Positions 18,567 to 26,145 of a stretch of DNA of 64,000 nt are shown in pieces; the first letter of the stretch is position 1; each line of letters opens with the position of its first letter. The notes under the pieces are model-generated. The model saw nothing but the letters and a program-made list of their open reading frames with translations. It did not search any database and was not told where the DNA came from. The stretch is from NCBI RefSeq assembly GCF_014192105.1, contig NZ_JACHXK010000003.1, positions 186,001-250,000 of the forward strand. The letters are read 5' to 3'. The stretch comes from Paenibacillus phyllosphaerae (GTDB lineage: Bacteria; Bacillota; Bacilli; Paenibacillales; Paenibacillaceae). The position numbers were made by a program, and so were the translations under genes.

Positions 18567-19154
18567 GTGAATAAGAAGCAGCAGCAAACGGAACAGACGA
18601 AGAAACGGATTGCCGATGCGGCCAAAGCCTTGTTCGTGCAGAAGGGCTACAAGGCGACATCCATTGAAGATATCGTGAAGGCGACCGGATGCAGCCCGGG
18701 TAATATTTATTATCATTTCAAGAGCAAGGAAGGGCTATTCTTCCATCTCATTGAAGAGTGGAACACGGAATGGGAAGAAACGTGGCTGTCCAAGGAGCCG
18801 CTATATCTGACAACGACCGAGAAGCTGTATGGCCTGGCAGAGCACTTGGCCCATGACCAACTGAACCATCCGCTGACCAAAGCCGTCGATGAGTTCTTCA
18901 ATAATGCGGAGAAAGCGTCGGACGTGGAAGATCGCATTAACGAGATGGTGCAAGATTATCTGGCGTTCAACCGGCAACTGCTTCAGCGGGGCGTGGATCG
19001 TGGCGAATTCAAAGTGAACGACGTAGAGCGGCTTGCTATTATTCTAGACAGCCTGACGCTAGGTTTAAGTCAGCACAGCCGGAATATGGAGCGCGAGGAA
19101 GCGCTGGCCATTTACCGTTTGGCGATCGATGTATTTTTGCACGGCATTGCCTAG
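18567..19154 (+). CDS. TetR/AcrR-family repressor
   Basis: A 195-residue TetR regulator starting at GTG with AGGAAGAGG upstream. The N-terminal helix-turn-helix is standard: KKRIADAAKALFVQKGYKATSIEDIVKATGCSPGNIYYHFKSKEGLF. Read in pieces, the recognition helix is CSPGNIYYHF. The C-terminal two thirds form the ligand-binding helices. The operator repeats before this gene and before the MFS gene 38 bases of coding end downstream show that it most likely represses itself and the exporter until a drug-like ligand binds. Confidence 0.92.
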   Translation: MNKKQQQTEQTKKRIADAAKALFVQKGYKATSIEDIVKATGCSPGNIYYHFKSKEGLFFHLIEEWNTEWEETWLSKEPLYLTTTEKLYGLAEHLAHDQLNHPLTKAVDEFFNNAEKASDVEDRINEMVQDYLAFNRQLLQRGVDRGEFKVNDVERLAIILDSLTLGLSQHSRNMEREEALAIYRLAIDVFLHGIA

Positions 19155-19183
19155 CCTTCAGCGGCTGGCCTTTTTTATGACAA

Positions 19184-19207
19184 CATCTTGAATGAATATT
19201 CAGTATT
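19184..19207 (+). promoter_or_regulatory. Second TetR-type operator before the MFS gene
   Basis: CATCTTGAA, six bases, then TTCAGTATT. The right arm is identical to that of the operator at 18490-18513, the left arm matches 6 of 9 bases, and the spacing is the same. Confidence 0.65.
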
Positions 19208-19236
19208 GCTCTCGAGCAACAGGAGGAACACGGAAA

Positions 19237-20445
19237 ATGGCATTGTTGTTGAAAAATCGAGGATCGTTATTAATCCTCATGTTTAATCTCTTCCTCGTCT
19301 TTACGGGGATCGGCCTTATCGTCCCGATTATGCCGAAGTTCATTGAGAGCTTGGGCATCACCGGCGGCATTGCCGGACTGCTGGTGGCCGCGTTCTCGCT
19401 GACGCAGCTGTTGTTCTCGCCGGTGGCCGGCAGACTCTCGGACCGGTTCGGTCGAAAAGGTATCATCGTTATCGGCTTGGTCTTGTTCGCCATCTCCGAA
19501 GTGCTCTTCGGCATTGCGAGTCAAACCTGGCTGTTGTTCGCCGCCAGAATGCTCGGCGGGATTAGCGCGGCAATGGTGATGCCGGCCGTCATGGCTTATG
19601 CTGCAGACATTACGACCGATGAAGAGCGTGCCACGGGCATGGGGTATATTAACGCAGCGATTACGACAGGGTTCATTATCGGTCCCGGAATCGGAGGCTA
19701 CATTGCGGAGTTCGGTATCCGCGTGCCTTTCTACGCTGCCGGCGTAGCCGGAGTTATCGCAGCCCTTATCAATATCTTCGTCTTGCCTGAATCTCCGAAA
19801 GCGCGGAAGAGTTTATCGTCTTCGCCAGCCGCAGCCGAACCGGCCAAGAGTCTGTTCACGCAATTGCGGTATGCTTATCGCGAACCTTATTTCTTCAGCT
19901 TGATCATTGTATTCGTCATGTCGTTCGGTCTGGCCAACTTCGAGACGATATTCGGACTATTCGTCGATCATAAATTCTCGTTCGGGCCCAAAGATATCGC
20001 ATTCATCATTACCTTCGGATCGATCGCCGGCGCGGTGGTCCAGCTTACGGCATTCGGTTGGCTGTTGAACCGGTTCGGCGAGAAGCGGGTCATCTCGGTC
20101 AGCTTGTTCTTCGCGGGCGTGTTTATTCTATTGACGCTGTTCGTCCATCAATTCTGGTTGATCTTCGCCGTTACCTTCGTCATCTTCCTGGCTATCGATA
20201 TTTTGCGCCCAGCCATCGGCACGCAGATGTCCATGGTGGCGGAAGACCAGCAAGGTTATGTGGCCGGCCTCAACTCGGCCTTTACGAGCCTGGGCAACAT
20301 CATCGGGCCGATCATTGCCGGTTTCCTGTTCGATATGAATATTAACGTCCCTTATATAGTGGCAAGTTTGGTGCTGCTGATCTGTTTCGGCATGTCGCTT
20401 CGCAACAAGACGGGCAAGGCACGCCCCTCGCTAAACAGTAATTAA
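19237..20445 (+). CDS. MFS multidrug-type exporter, 12 TM
   Basis: A 402-residue major facilitator with about 12 hydrophobic helices. Motif A is present in GRLSDRFGRKG between helices 2 and 3 and the motif C-like GPGIGGYIAEFG is in helix 5, as in the drug:H+ antiporter 1 group (NorA/Bmr-like). Start 19237 is supported by AGGAGG 10 bases upstream; the longer frame from 19192 runs through the operator. It is the likely target of the TetR repressor encoded just upstream. Confidence 0.92.
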   Translation: MALLLKNRGSLLILMFNLFLVFTGIGLIVPIMPKFIESLGITGGIAGLLVAAFSLTQLLFSPVAGRLSDRFGRKGIIVIGLVLFAISEVLFGIASQTWLLFAARMLGGISAAMVMPAVMAYAADITTDEERATGMGYINAAITTGFIIGPGIGGYIAEFGIRVPFYAAGVAGVIAALINIFVLPESPKARKSLSSSPAAAEPAKSLFTQLRYAYREPYFFSLIIVFVMSFGLANFETIFGLFVDHKFSFGPKDIAFIITFGSIAGAVVQLTAFGWLLNRFGEKRVISVSLFFAGVFILLTLFVHQFWLIFAVTFVIFLAIDILRPAIGTQMSMVAEDQQGYVAGLNSAFTSLGNIIGPIIAGFLFDMNINVPYIVASLVLLICFGMSLRNKTGKARPSLNSN

Positions 20446-20555
20446 CGTACCAAAGCTAACGTAACCATGAAGATCCGTTGCAAACATTTGTTCTATTCCT
20501 TGCGCTCCCGAATGTTATAATATGGAAGAGGGATATCGATTCATGGAGGGAACAG

Positions 20556-21371
20556 ATGAAGCCAAGCCAAGGTTACCCAAGGAATAGCGTTGACAAAGCA
20601 GGTTATGAGCTCGTGTTTCAGGATGATTTTGATGAACGCGAGCTGGATCGGACCAAATGGCTGCCGTACTATCTGCCGCAATGGAGCAGCCGCAACAACA
20701 CGGAAGCGAATTATCGCTTCGAGGACAGTCAGCTTGTGCTTCAGATCACCGAGGACCAAGTACCGTGGTCCCCGGAGTTCAATGGCGACGTGAAGGTCAG
20801 CAACCTCCAGACGGGGGTATTCTCCGGACCTGCAGGCACTGGATACGGTCAACACAGATTCTCGCCAGACTGCGTCGTTCGAGAAGAACAAGCCGCCGAA
20901 CGATTGTTCACGCCGATGTATGGTTATGTCGAGATCAGGATGAAGGGCATCGCTAATCCCAACAATGTCTGCGCGTTCTGGATGATCGGATTCGAGGAGG
21001 AACCGGAGCAATCCGCCGAGATCTGCCCTTTTGAATTGAAAGGCTGGAATGTGCAAGAAGATCAATGCACGATCGGATTCGGCATCCATCCATTCGGAGA
21101 TAAGACGCTGTATGAAGAATTTTTCGAACGGACGTTTGCGATCGATCCGACCGAGTTCCATATTTATGCTGTGAATTGGACGGACGAGGGGGTCGAGTTC
21201 TATATCGACAATGAGCTGATTCATCGCTCCGCGCAGTCGCCGCAATACCCGATGCAATTCATGTTGAACATTTATGAGATCCCGTCTTCAGAAAGCGGGT
21301 CAAGCACCAAGCCGACGTATCCGAGCGAATGCGTCATTGATTATATCCGCTGTTATAAGAAGATATCTTAA
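20556..21371 (+). CDS. GH16-like protein with altered catalytic motif
   Basis: A 271-residue protein with the GH16 jelly-roll pattern: AGYELVFQDDFDERELDRTKW at the N terminus (core FQDDFDERELD), GYVEIRMKGI, CAFWMIGFE, and the late FHIYAVNWTDEGVEFYIDNEL. The family active site is ExDxxE; here it reads Glu155-Ile-Cys157-Pro-Phe-Glu160, so the middle Asp is replaced by Cys while both glutamates remain. No signal peptide is present, unlike most secreted GH16 enzymes. Start 20556 has GGAGGG 5 bases upstream. It may be a carbohydrate-binding or modified-activity protein. Confidence 0.85.
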   Translation: MKPSQGYPRNSVDKAGYELVFQDDFDERELDRTKWLPYYLPQWSSRNNTEANYRFEDSQLVLQITEDQVPWSPEFNGDVKVSNLQTGVFSGPAGTGYGQHRFSPDCVVREEQAAERLFTPMYGYVEIRMKGIANPNNVCAFWMIGFEEEPEQSAEICPFELKGWNVQEDQCTIGFGIHPFGDKTLYEEFFERTFAIDPTEFHIYAVNWTDEGVEFYIDNELIHRSAQSPQYPMQFMLNIYEIPSSESGSSTKPTYPSECVIDYIRCYKKIS

Positions 21372-21380
21372 CCTTAATTC

Positions 21381-21414
21381 GACCGTCCGCGAACATTTCG
21401 TGGGCGGTCTTTCT
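21381..21414 (+). terminator. Rho-independent terminator
   Basis: GACCGtCCGCGAA pairs with TTCGtGGGCGGTC over a short loop and is followed by TTTCT; it ends the GH16-like gene. Confidence 0.8.
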
Positions 21415-21455
21415 ATTTGAACCGATGAGATGTTCCGAATGGCTTCTCCTTTATA

Positions 21456-21501
21456 TAGTACGTCATATATGAGATATACACATCGTTTAGTACGTCATAA
21501 T
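21456..21501 (+). promoter_or_regulatory. Two CcpN-like operator repeats
   Basis: The 12-base sequence TAGTACGTCATA occurs at 21456-21467 and again at 21488-21499, 32 bases apart. The cores TACGTCATATA and TACGTCATAAT match the B. subtilis CcpN consensus TRTGHYATAYW at 10 and 9 of 11 positions. They precede the promoter of the SR1P-encoding transcript; in B. subtilis CcpN represses the sr1 gene under glycolytic conditions. Confidence 0.6.
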
Positions 21502-21534
21502 AAAAAATATTTATAGCTCATTTTTAAATATATA

Positions 21535-21564
21535 TTACACATTATATCCATTTTGATTTATAAT
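21535..21564 (+). promoter_or_regulatory. Promoter of the SR1-like RNA
   Basis: TTACAC at 21535-21540 and a consensus TATAAT at 21559-21564 with an 18-base spacer. Transcription would begin near 21571, leaving about 100 bases before the SR1P start codon. Confidence 0.65.
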
Positions 21565-21668
21565 ACAGTTAGAAATCGAAAGGAGACCCTGAAGTACGAT
21601 ACGGTTCCCGGCAACCGGGACGCGGACATTCAGCTTGCCGAATTTGCACGCGAGAAGGGGGAAGAACC

Positions 21669-21842
21669 ATGCCGAACACCACTGGCGATTTGAATCTCGG
21701 AACGGTCATTTGCAAGCATTGCAACGAAATCATGGATACAGTCGATACGGAGAGAGTCACTTTCTTCTATATCGTGTGCGCCCGCCCGGAGTGCTCAGGC
21801 GAGGCAGAGCGGCAGATGGAAGTTGAATCGTTAAACGCATGA
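21669..21842 (+). CDS. sr1P: SR1P-family small peptide (GapA-binding type)
   Basis: A 57-residue peptide with an AAGGGGGAAG site before its ATG. Its central part, LGTVICKHCNEIMDTVD then TERVTFFYIVC, matches the B. subtilis SR1P pattern GTIVCxxCNE, D-E-K-VT and Y-x-x-C almost position by position, with the paired cysteines that could hold a metal. It has nine extra residues at the N terminus and about fifteen at the C terminus. SR1P binds glyceraldehyde-3-phosphate dehydrogenase GapA and, through it, affects RNase J1 in B. subtilis. The upstream CcpN-like sites support the same regulatory circuit. Too short to be found by length-based gene calls. Confidence 0.8.
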   Translation: MPNTTGDLNLGTVICKHCNEIMDTVDTERVTFFYIVCARPECSGEAERQMEVESLNA

Positions 21843-21957
21843 TCCGGAGCGGCTGCCCGTCGGCGATGACGAGCAGCCGCCGGCGGCACGCTTGAAGCAA
21901 GAACATTCGCTGATGAGCCGTTCTAACTCACGAGACTCCCAACCTAATACGTGAATG

Positions 21958-21987
21958 GACCCGGTACCGCACGGTACCGGGTCTTTC
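21958..21987 (+). terminator. Strong terminator of the SR1-like RNA
   Basis: A perfect 12-bp stem (GACCCGGTACCG with its complement CGGTACCGGGTC, two bases between) followed by TTT. Confidence 0.8.
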
Positions 21988-22048
21988 CCATATTGTTTGC
22001 GGTAGTATAATTCAGGCCTAATGATTCTAGCAGAAAAAGGCGAGAGAG

Positions 22049-22531
22049 ATGACGCCGGCCCAAATTGCGGCAGCCGTAGACGAAGGCGAAGGATTGCGCC
22101 AAACGGCGGCAGCCGGTGAACCGGTTGTTTTCGATACCGATGGGCTCAATCTAGGTGAATATGTATGGATCGGTGAGGATAGAGGGGGAAATCTCGTAGT
22201 GAACGATGATGGATTCGTTCTCGTAGACGAGCCGATCATAACGCATGCCTCCACGGATACGGTCCCGGCCTCAGCGGCGGTAATTCTCTATGCGACTAGC
22301 TCGAGGGACGGGGCCATCTACTTAATCGAAACAGCCATACTCCAAAAGCCCGATCTATCGCAGCAGCTTATTGAAGAACAGGCGATAACGAAACAGGACG
22401 TTACGGCGAACATAGAAGCAGCATTCACCTTAGAAACTAACCAACTGGCCGTTGGAACCTACTATGCGTTCATAGCGATAGATGAAGCTGGCTGGTTATC
22501 CAGATATTCCGATCCGTTCCTCGCCGAATAA
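22049..22531 (+). CDS. Fragment of a beta-rich repeat protein (hypothetical)
   Basis: A 160-residue product without signal peptide. It shows an internal repeat: LGEYVWIGEDRGGNLVVNDDGFV near residue 45 corresponds to VGTYYAFIAIDEAGWLSRYSDPF at the end, the style of end-of-domain strands in secreted repeat proteins of Paenibacilli. The first repeat is truncated at its N terminus and the ribosome binding site is weak, so this is probably a remnant of a longer surface protein or a free-standing fragment. A TATAAT at 22006-22011 without a good -35 lies upstream. Confidence 0.5.
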   Translation: MTPAQIAAAVDEGEGLRQTAAAGEPVVFDTDGLNLGEYVWIGEDRGGNLVVNDDGFVLVDEPIITHASTDTVPASAAVILYATSSRDGAIYLIETAILQKPDLSQQLIEEQAITKQDVTANIEAAFTLETNQLAVGTYYAFIAIDEAGWLSRYSDPFLAE

Positions 22532-22546
22532 CAAATAAGCACATAG

Positions 22547-22577
22547 AAGGAGGCAGCCATCTGGCGCCTCCTTGTTC
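22547..22577. terminator. Bidirectional terminator
   Basis: AAGGAGGC with GCCTCCTT and an inner GCC/GGC pair; T-rich on the plus side and serving the convergent TetR gene on the minus side. Confidence 0.65.
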
Positions 22578-22599
22578 GTCGTGCTGCAGCATCCTAACC

Positions 22600-23250
22600 T
22601 TATCTCGACTCTCCGATATGGAAAAAGTTAGACAGCACGCTTCGCTTCATTTCCTCCTTGAAACCCTCTTCCTTAGACAAATGATCGGACAACAAGGCGG
22701 CATAATGCGGCATCGTGGCGAGCAGCGACACGGAATTGATCAGCATCAGGAAGAAGAGGGCTCCATTCTGCTGCCGGACCGCGCCGATCTTCATGCAGCC
22801 CTCGATGAACGGTCTCAGCGCCTGGAACGTCGGTTGGAGCATTTTGTTCATCAAATATTCGGACCGTTCGTTCTGACCGACCGCCTCATGCGACAGGAAC
22901 ATGCTGTGATGCGGATGCTCGAAGCTGAATTGCACCAGATCCTCCACGAATTCCTCAATGGCAGCCCGGGCTTCGGCCTGATCCTCAAATAACAACGGTT
23001 TATTGAAAGGCGAACGCACTTTGATGCTGTCGGCCAAATAATCGACCACGGCTTTCCACAGCTCCAACTTGGAGCCGAAATGATGGGAAATCAGCGCGAC
23101 GTCTACATGGGAGAGGCTTGCGATCGTGCGCAGGCTTGTCCCTTCGTAACCATGCCGGGAAAATTCGCTAAGCGCATTGGACAGCAGAAAGTCCCGTCCG
23201 AATTCCGTTTGTTTGGGCGGACGTCCAGGACGTCGTTTGGTTTCTTCCAC
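22600..23250 (-). CDS. TetR/AcrR-family repressor
   Basis: A 216-residue TetR regulator read from GTG. It begins with a basic RRPGRPPK arm, then the HTH (FLLSNALSEFSRHGYEGTSL, recognition part HVDVALISHHFGSKLELW) and a C-terminal domain of the CerR/UbiD-like type with HHSMFLSHEAVGQ. It is divergent from an MFS exporter gene, with a promoter and inverted repeat between them, so it should repress the exporter and perhaps itself. Confidence 0.9.
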   Translation of the reverse strand: MEETKRRPGRPPKQTEFGRDFLLSNALSEFSRHGYEGTSLRTIASLSHVDVALISHHFGSKLELWKAVVDYLADSIKVRSPFNKPLLFEDQAEARAAIEEFVEDLVQFSFEHPHHSMFLSHEAVGQNERSEYLMNKMLQPTFQALRPFIEGCMKIGAVRQQNGALFFLMLINSVSLLATMPHYAALLSDHLSKEEGFKEEMKRSVLSNFFHIGESR

Positions 23251-23295
23251 GATACAAACCTACTTTCAGAAAAAAAATAATTAATTCATCACTCG

Positions 23296-23327
23296 TTGAC
23301 TTTTATTATTCAACGGTTGTAGAATAA
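23296..23327 (+). promoter_or_regulatory. MFS promoter with overlapping inverted repeat
   Basis: TTGACT (23296) and TAGAAT (23320) with an 18-base spacer. TTATTC (23306-23311) and GAATAA (23322-23327) form an inverted repeat that covers the -10 element, a likely operator for the divergent TetR protein. Confidence 0.6.
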
Positions 23328-23361
23328 ACTCAAATAAAAGGTTATAAGCCCCTTTGGAAGG

Positions 23362-24858
23362 ATGAAACAAGTGGAGACAACGGCTTCAACAGCAACACCT
23401 GCAGCACAGGCACATGCGTCAACCTCATATCGCGTCGTGCCCATCATGATCGCGTTATGTATCGCCGGTTTTATCGGGATGTTCAGCGAGACGGCGCTGA
23501 ACATCGCGTTGAGCGATTTGATGGAATCGCTCCACATTACGGCAAGCACCGTACAATGGCTGACCACCGGCTATCTGCTCACGCTTGGCGTACTCGTTCC
23601 TGTATCGAGCTTCCTCATGCAATGGTTTACGACCCGGCAGCTATTCATTTTCTCGCTCGGCATCTCCATCGTCGGCGGTGTCGTTGCGGCATTATCCTCT
23701 GGCTTTAGTCTATTGCTCATTGGGCGTATTCTGCAAGCGGTCGGCATCGGAATTCTGCTCCCGCTCATCTTTAATACGATCCTCGTCATATTCCCGCCGG
23801 AGAAGCGCGGTCAAGCGCTCGGCACGATGGGCCTTGTCATCATGTTCGCGCCTGCAGCCGGGCCGACACTGGCCGGACTGACCATTCAATACTTGTCTTG
23901 GAATTATATCTTCTGGTTCACGATCCCGTTCCTGCTTATCTCGCTTTTGGTCGGCGTTCGATATATGCAGAACATCTCGACGATTACCAAACCGAAGATT
24001 GACGTGCTGTCCATTCTGCTCTCGACCATCGGTTTCGGCGGGATCGTCTTCGGCTTCAGTCATGCCGGCGAAGGTGACGGCGGCTGGACGGATCCGGTCG
24101 TAATCGGATCCTTCATTATAGGTGCGCTGGCTCTGCTCGTCTTCTGTCTGCGGCAGAACAAGTTAAGGCAGCCAATGCTGAACCTGCAAGTGTTCCAGTA
24201 CCCGATGTTCGTTGTCGGGCTGCTCATGGTCTTCTTATGCTTTAATGTCATCATGTCCACTATGCTCATTTTCCCTATGTATTTCCAAGGGGGACTTGCG
24301 AAGACGGCGATGGCTGCAGGCTTGATTCTGCTGCCGGGAGGTATCGTGAACGGCCTGCTTGCCCCGGTAATGGGTATTCTGTATGACAAATTCGGTCCGA
24401 GGTGGCTCGTCATTCCAGGGTTCCTGGTCATGAGCATCGTCTTGTTCATGATGACGGGATTCGATACGGATACTTCGATCGGACTGATCATCGCGCTGCA
24501 CATCCTGCTTATGATCGGCATCTCCATGGTTATGTCGCCGGCACAGACCAATGGCTTGAACCAGCTGCCGCCGCATCTACATCCAGACGGCACTGCGTTC
24601 ATGAATACGCTGCAGCAGATTTCCGGTGCAGTCGGTACCGCCGTTGCGGTCAGCCTCATGTCTGGCGGTATCGCCGATTACATGAGCGCGTCATCAGATC
24701 CGGCGGCAGCGTCGGAATCGGCCCATGCGATGGCATTCGGTTCGCAGCATGCGTTTATTTTCGCGCTTGTCGTAGGTATCGTCGGCTTTGTCATCTCGCT
24801 CTTCATTCGCCGTGTGAAGGTAGAAGGCGGGTCTGAACGCCCCAAAGCGATGCACTAA
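23362..24858 (+). CDS. MFS exporter, DHA2 (EmrB/QacA) type, 14 TM
   Basis: A 498-residue transporter with about 14 hydrophobic helices, the length and pattern of the DHA2 drug:H+ antiporters: ALSDLMESLHITASTVQWLTTGYLLT near the N terminus (core TVQWLTTGYLL), GRILQAVGIGILLP and the motif C-like FAPAAGPTLAGL. The ATG at 23362 lies directly after GGAAGG; a GTG at 23371 has better spacing (10 bases) and may be the true start. Exported compound unknown; control by the divergent TetR gene is likely. Confidence 0.9.
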   Translation: MKQVETTASTATPAAQAHASTSYRVVPIMIALCIAGFIGMFSETALNIALSDLMESLHITASTVQWLTTGYLLTLGVLVPVSSFLMQWFTTRQLFIFSLGISIVGGVVAALSSGFSLLLIGRILQAVGIGILLPLIFNTILVIFPPEKRGQALGTMGLVIMFAPAAGPTLAGLTIQYLSWNYIFWFTIPFLLISLLVGVRYMQNISTITKPKIDVLSILLSTIGFGGIVFGFSHAGEGDGGWTDPVVIGSFIIGALALLVFCLRQNKLRQPMLNLQVFQYPMFVVGLLMVFLCFNVIMSTMLIFPMYFQGGLAKTAMAAGLILLPGGIVNGLLAPVMGILYDKFGPRWLVIPGFLVMSIVLFMMTGFDTDTSIGLIIALHILLMIGISMVMSPAQTNGLNQLPPHLHPDGTAFMNTLQQISGAVGTAVAVSLMSGGIADYMSASSDPAAASESAHAMAFGSQHAFIFALVVGIVGFVISLFIRRVKVEGGSERPKAMH

Positions 24859-24930
24859 CTTCTATCCCGTAATGCTAACCGCAGGTAATTCCGCTTTTAC
24901 CAAAGATTAAGCGGGGACCCCAATATAGCA

Positions 24931-24975
24931 AGGCAAATCCACACCGCTCACGGAGGGTAAGGATTTGCCTTTTTG
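24931..24975 (+). terminator. Rho-independent terminator
   Basis: AGGCAAATCC pairs perfectly with GGATTTGCCT across a 20-base loop, followed by TTTTT. Confidence 0.85.
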
Positions 24976-25047
24976 GCGTGCGCATAACACGAGCGTGATC
25001 TACAAATCCTTCAGTCGTTAGCCTTATCTTCTTACACTCATCAGGAG

Positions 25048-25926
25048 GTGTTCATCATTAAGAAAGCCATTGCCATCACAACTGTTCTCACATCCATGAT
25101 GCTCGCGACCGGTTGTGCCAGCGACGATGCGACGCCTCGTCAGCAGGCCAACGATCATGCCAGATTGCTCTCCACGAATCGGCCGGCTCAACACTCGAAC
25201 ATGAACCAGTCTTCGTCTACGTCGACGGATCGCGGTTACTCGACGGGTATTCGGCAGCAAGCGAACGAAGACATTCAGATCCGAATTGTTGGACGGACGC
25301 AGTATGGTACCGGAACCGGTACGGGCTATGGAACTGGCGGCGGCTATGCGAATCCCGGCTCGGTGAACTGGACGGGCCAAGCGCCTACAGGGGCTCCGAA
25401 CGGTTCCAATTACGGGACGCAGGCACCGACTGGCGGATACTGGGGACAAACGCCGGCAGGCAATCGCACGACCACGACGACGCAGCCGAATACGAACCGT
25501 CAGCCTGCTGCGCAGAAGCCAGTCACGCAACAGCCGGCAACGCAGCAACCAGCGGCAGGTTCCTCTGTCGCTCAGCAGGTGCTCGATCTCGTTAATCAGG
25601 AGCGTGCGAAAGCAGGCTTGAGCGCCCTGACGATGAATGCCGAGCTGTCGAAGGTAGCCATGGCCAAAGCGAAGGACATGTACGATAACAACTATTTTGC
25701 CCACCAATCCCCGACCTATGGTTCGCCGTTCGATATGATGAAATCGTTCGGTATTAAATATAACGTCGCGGGAGAAAATATCGCCAAGGGACAACGTACG
25801 GCAGCCGACGTCATGAAGGATTGGATGAACAGCCCGGGACACCGCGCCAACATCCTGAAGGACGGCTTCAAGCAGATCGGCATTGCGTATTACAACGGGG
25901 AATGGGTGCAGCAATTTATCGGGTAA
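25048..25926 (+). CDS. CAP-domain (SCP/YkwD-like) lipoprotein
   Basis: A secreted lipoprotein: IKKAIAITTVLTSMMLATGC gives a signal peptide with lipobox LATGC. A long Gly/Thr/Asn/Gln-rich linker (about residues 60-170) follows, then a CAP domain with QQVLDLVNQERAKAGLSAL, YFAHQSPTYG, GENIAKG and WMNSPGHRANIL. Such proteins are common in spore formers, with unknown biochemical role. The GTG at 25048 is itself part of the GGAGG site, so it can hardly be used; an ATT at 25057 stands 8 bases after GGAGG exactly where the usual ATG of MKK would be. The coordinates use the conventional codon. Confidence 0.85.
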   Translation: MFIIKKAIAITTVLTSMMLATGCASDDATPRQQANDHARLLSTNRPAQHSNMNQSSSTSTDRGYSTGIRQQANEDIQIRIVGRTQYGTGTGTGYGTGGGYANPGSVNWTGQAPTGAPNGSNYGTQAPTGGYWGQTPAGNRTTTTTQPNTNRQPAAQKPVTQQPATQQPAAGSSVAQQVLDLVNQERAKAGLSALTMNAELSKVAMAKAKDMYDNNYFAHQSPTYGSPFDMMKSFGIKYNVAGENIAKGQRTAADVMKDWMNSPGHRANILKDGFKQIGIAYYNGEWVQQFIG

Positions 25927-26045
25927 GAGCTTTTCACGAAGTGAAAAGCTCGCTTCGGAAGCATAGACTTAGAGTTTTCACGAAGTGAAAAGCTCACTTC
26001 GGAAGCATAGACTTAGAGTTTTCACGAAGTGAAAAGCTCACTTCG
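25927..26045 (+). repeat. Tandem repeat with palindromic cores (2.7 units)
   Basis: Units of 45, 44 and 30 bases at 25927, 25972 and 26016. Each contains the palindrome TTTTCAC-GAA-GTGAAAA; the full units also hold the small stem-loop GCTTCGGAAGC. The repeats lie directly after the CAP gene and before the Rep gene. They may be a duplicated terminator or protein-binding element. Confidence 0.8.
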
Positions 26046-26049
26046 TCTG

Positions 26050-26090
26050 ACCGCCTCTATTTGGCATCATGCCAATATTGGCGGTTTTTA
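26050..26090 (+). terminator. Rho-independent terminator
   Basis: ACCGCC pairs with GGCGGT, with an inner TTGGC/GCCAA stem, followed by TTTTT. It isolates the Rep gene from the upstream lipoprotein gene. Confidence 0.75.
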
Positions 26091-26119
26091 TTGTCGTTCA
26101 CCCAGCTAGCAGATACAAT
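26091..26119 (+). promoter_or_regulatory. Promoter of the Rep-like gene
   Basis: TTGTCG (26091) and TACAAT (26114) with a 17-base spacer; the expected start point is only about 20 bases before the first start codon of the Rep frame. Confidence 0.65.
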
Positions 26120-26145
26120 AAGAGTTAAGAATGTGCTAGTGAAAG

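Larger units (their letters stand above)
21571..21987 (+). ncRNA. SR1-like dual-function RNA (predicted)
   Basis: The predicted transcript runs from the promoter at 21535-21564 to the terminator at 21958-21987, about 415 nt. It contains the SR1P peptide gene and, after it, a GC-rich hairpin (GCGGCTGC with GCAGCCGC, 21848-21879). In B. subtilis SR1 both base-pairs with ahrC mRNA and encodes SR1P. The base-pairing role cannot be judged here. Confidence 0.55.
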
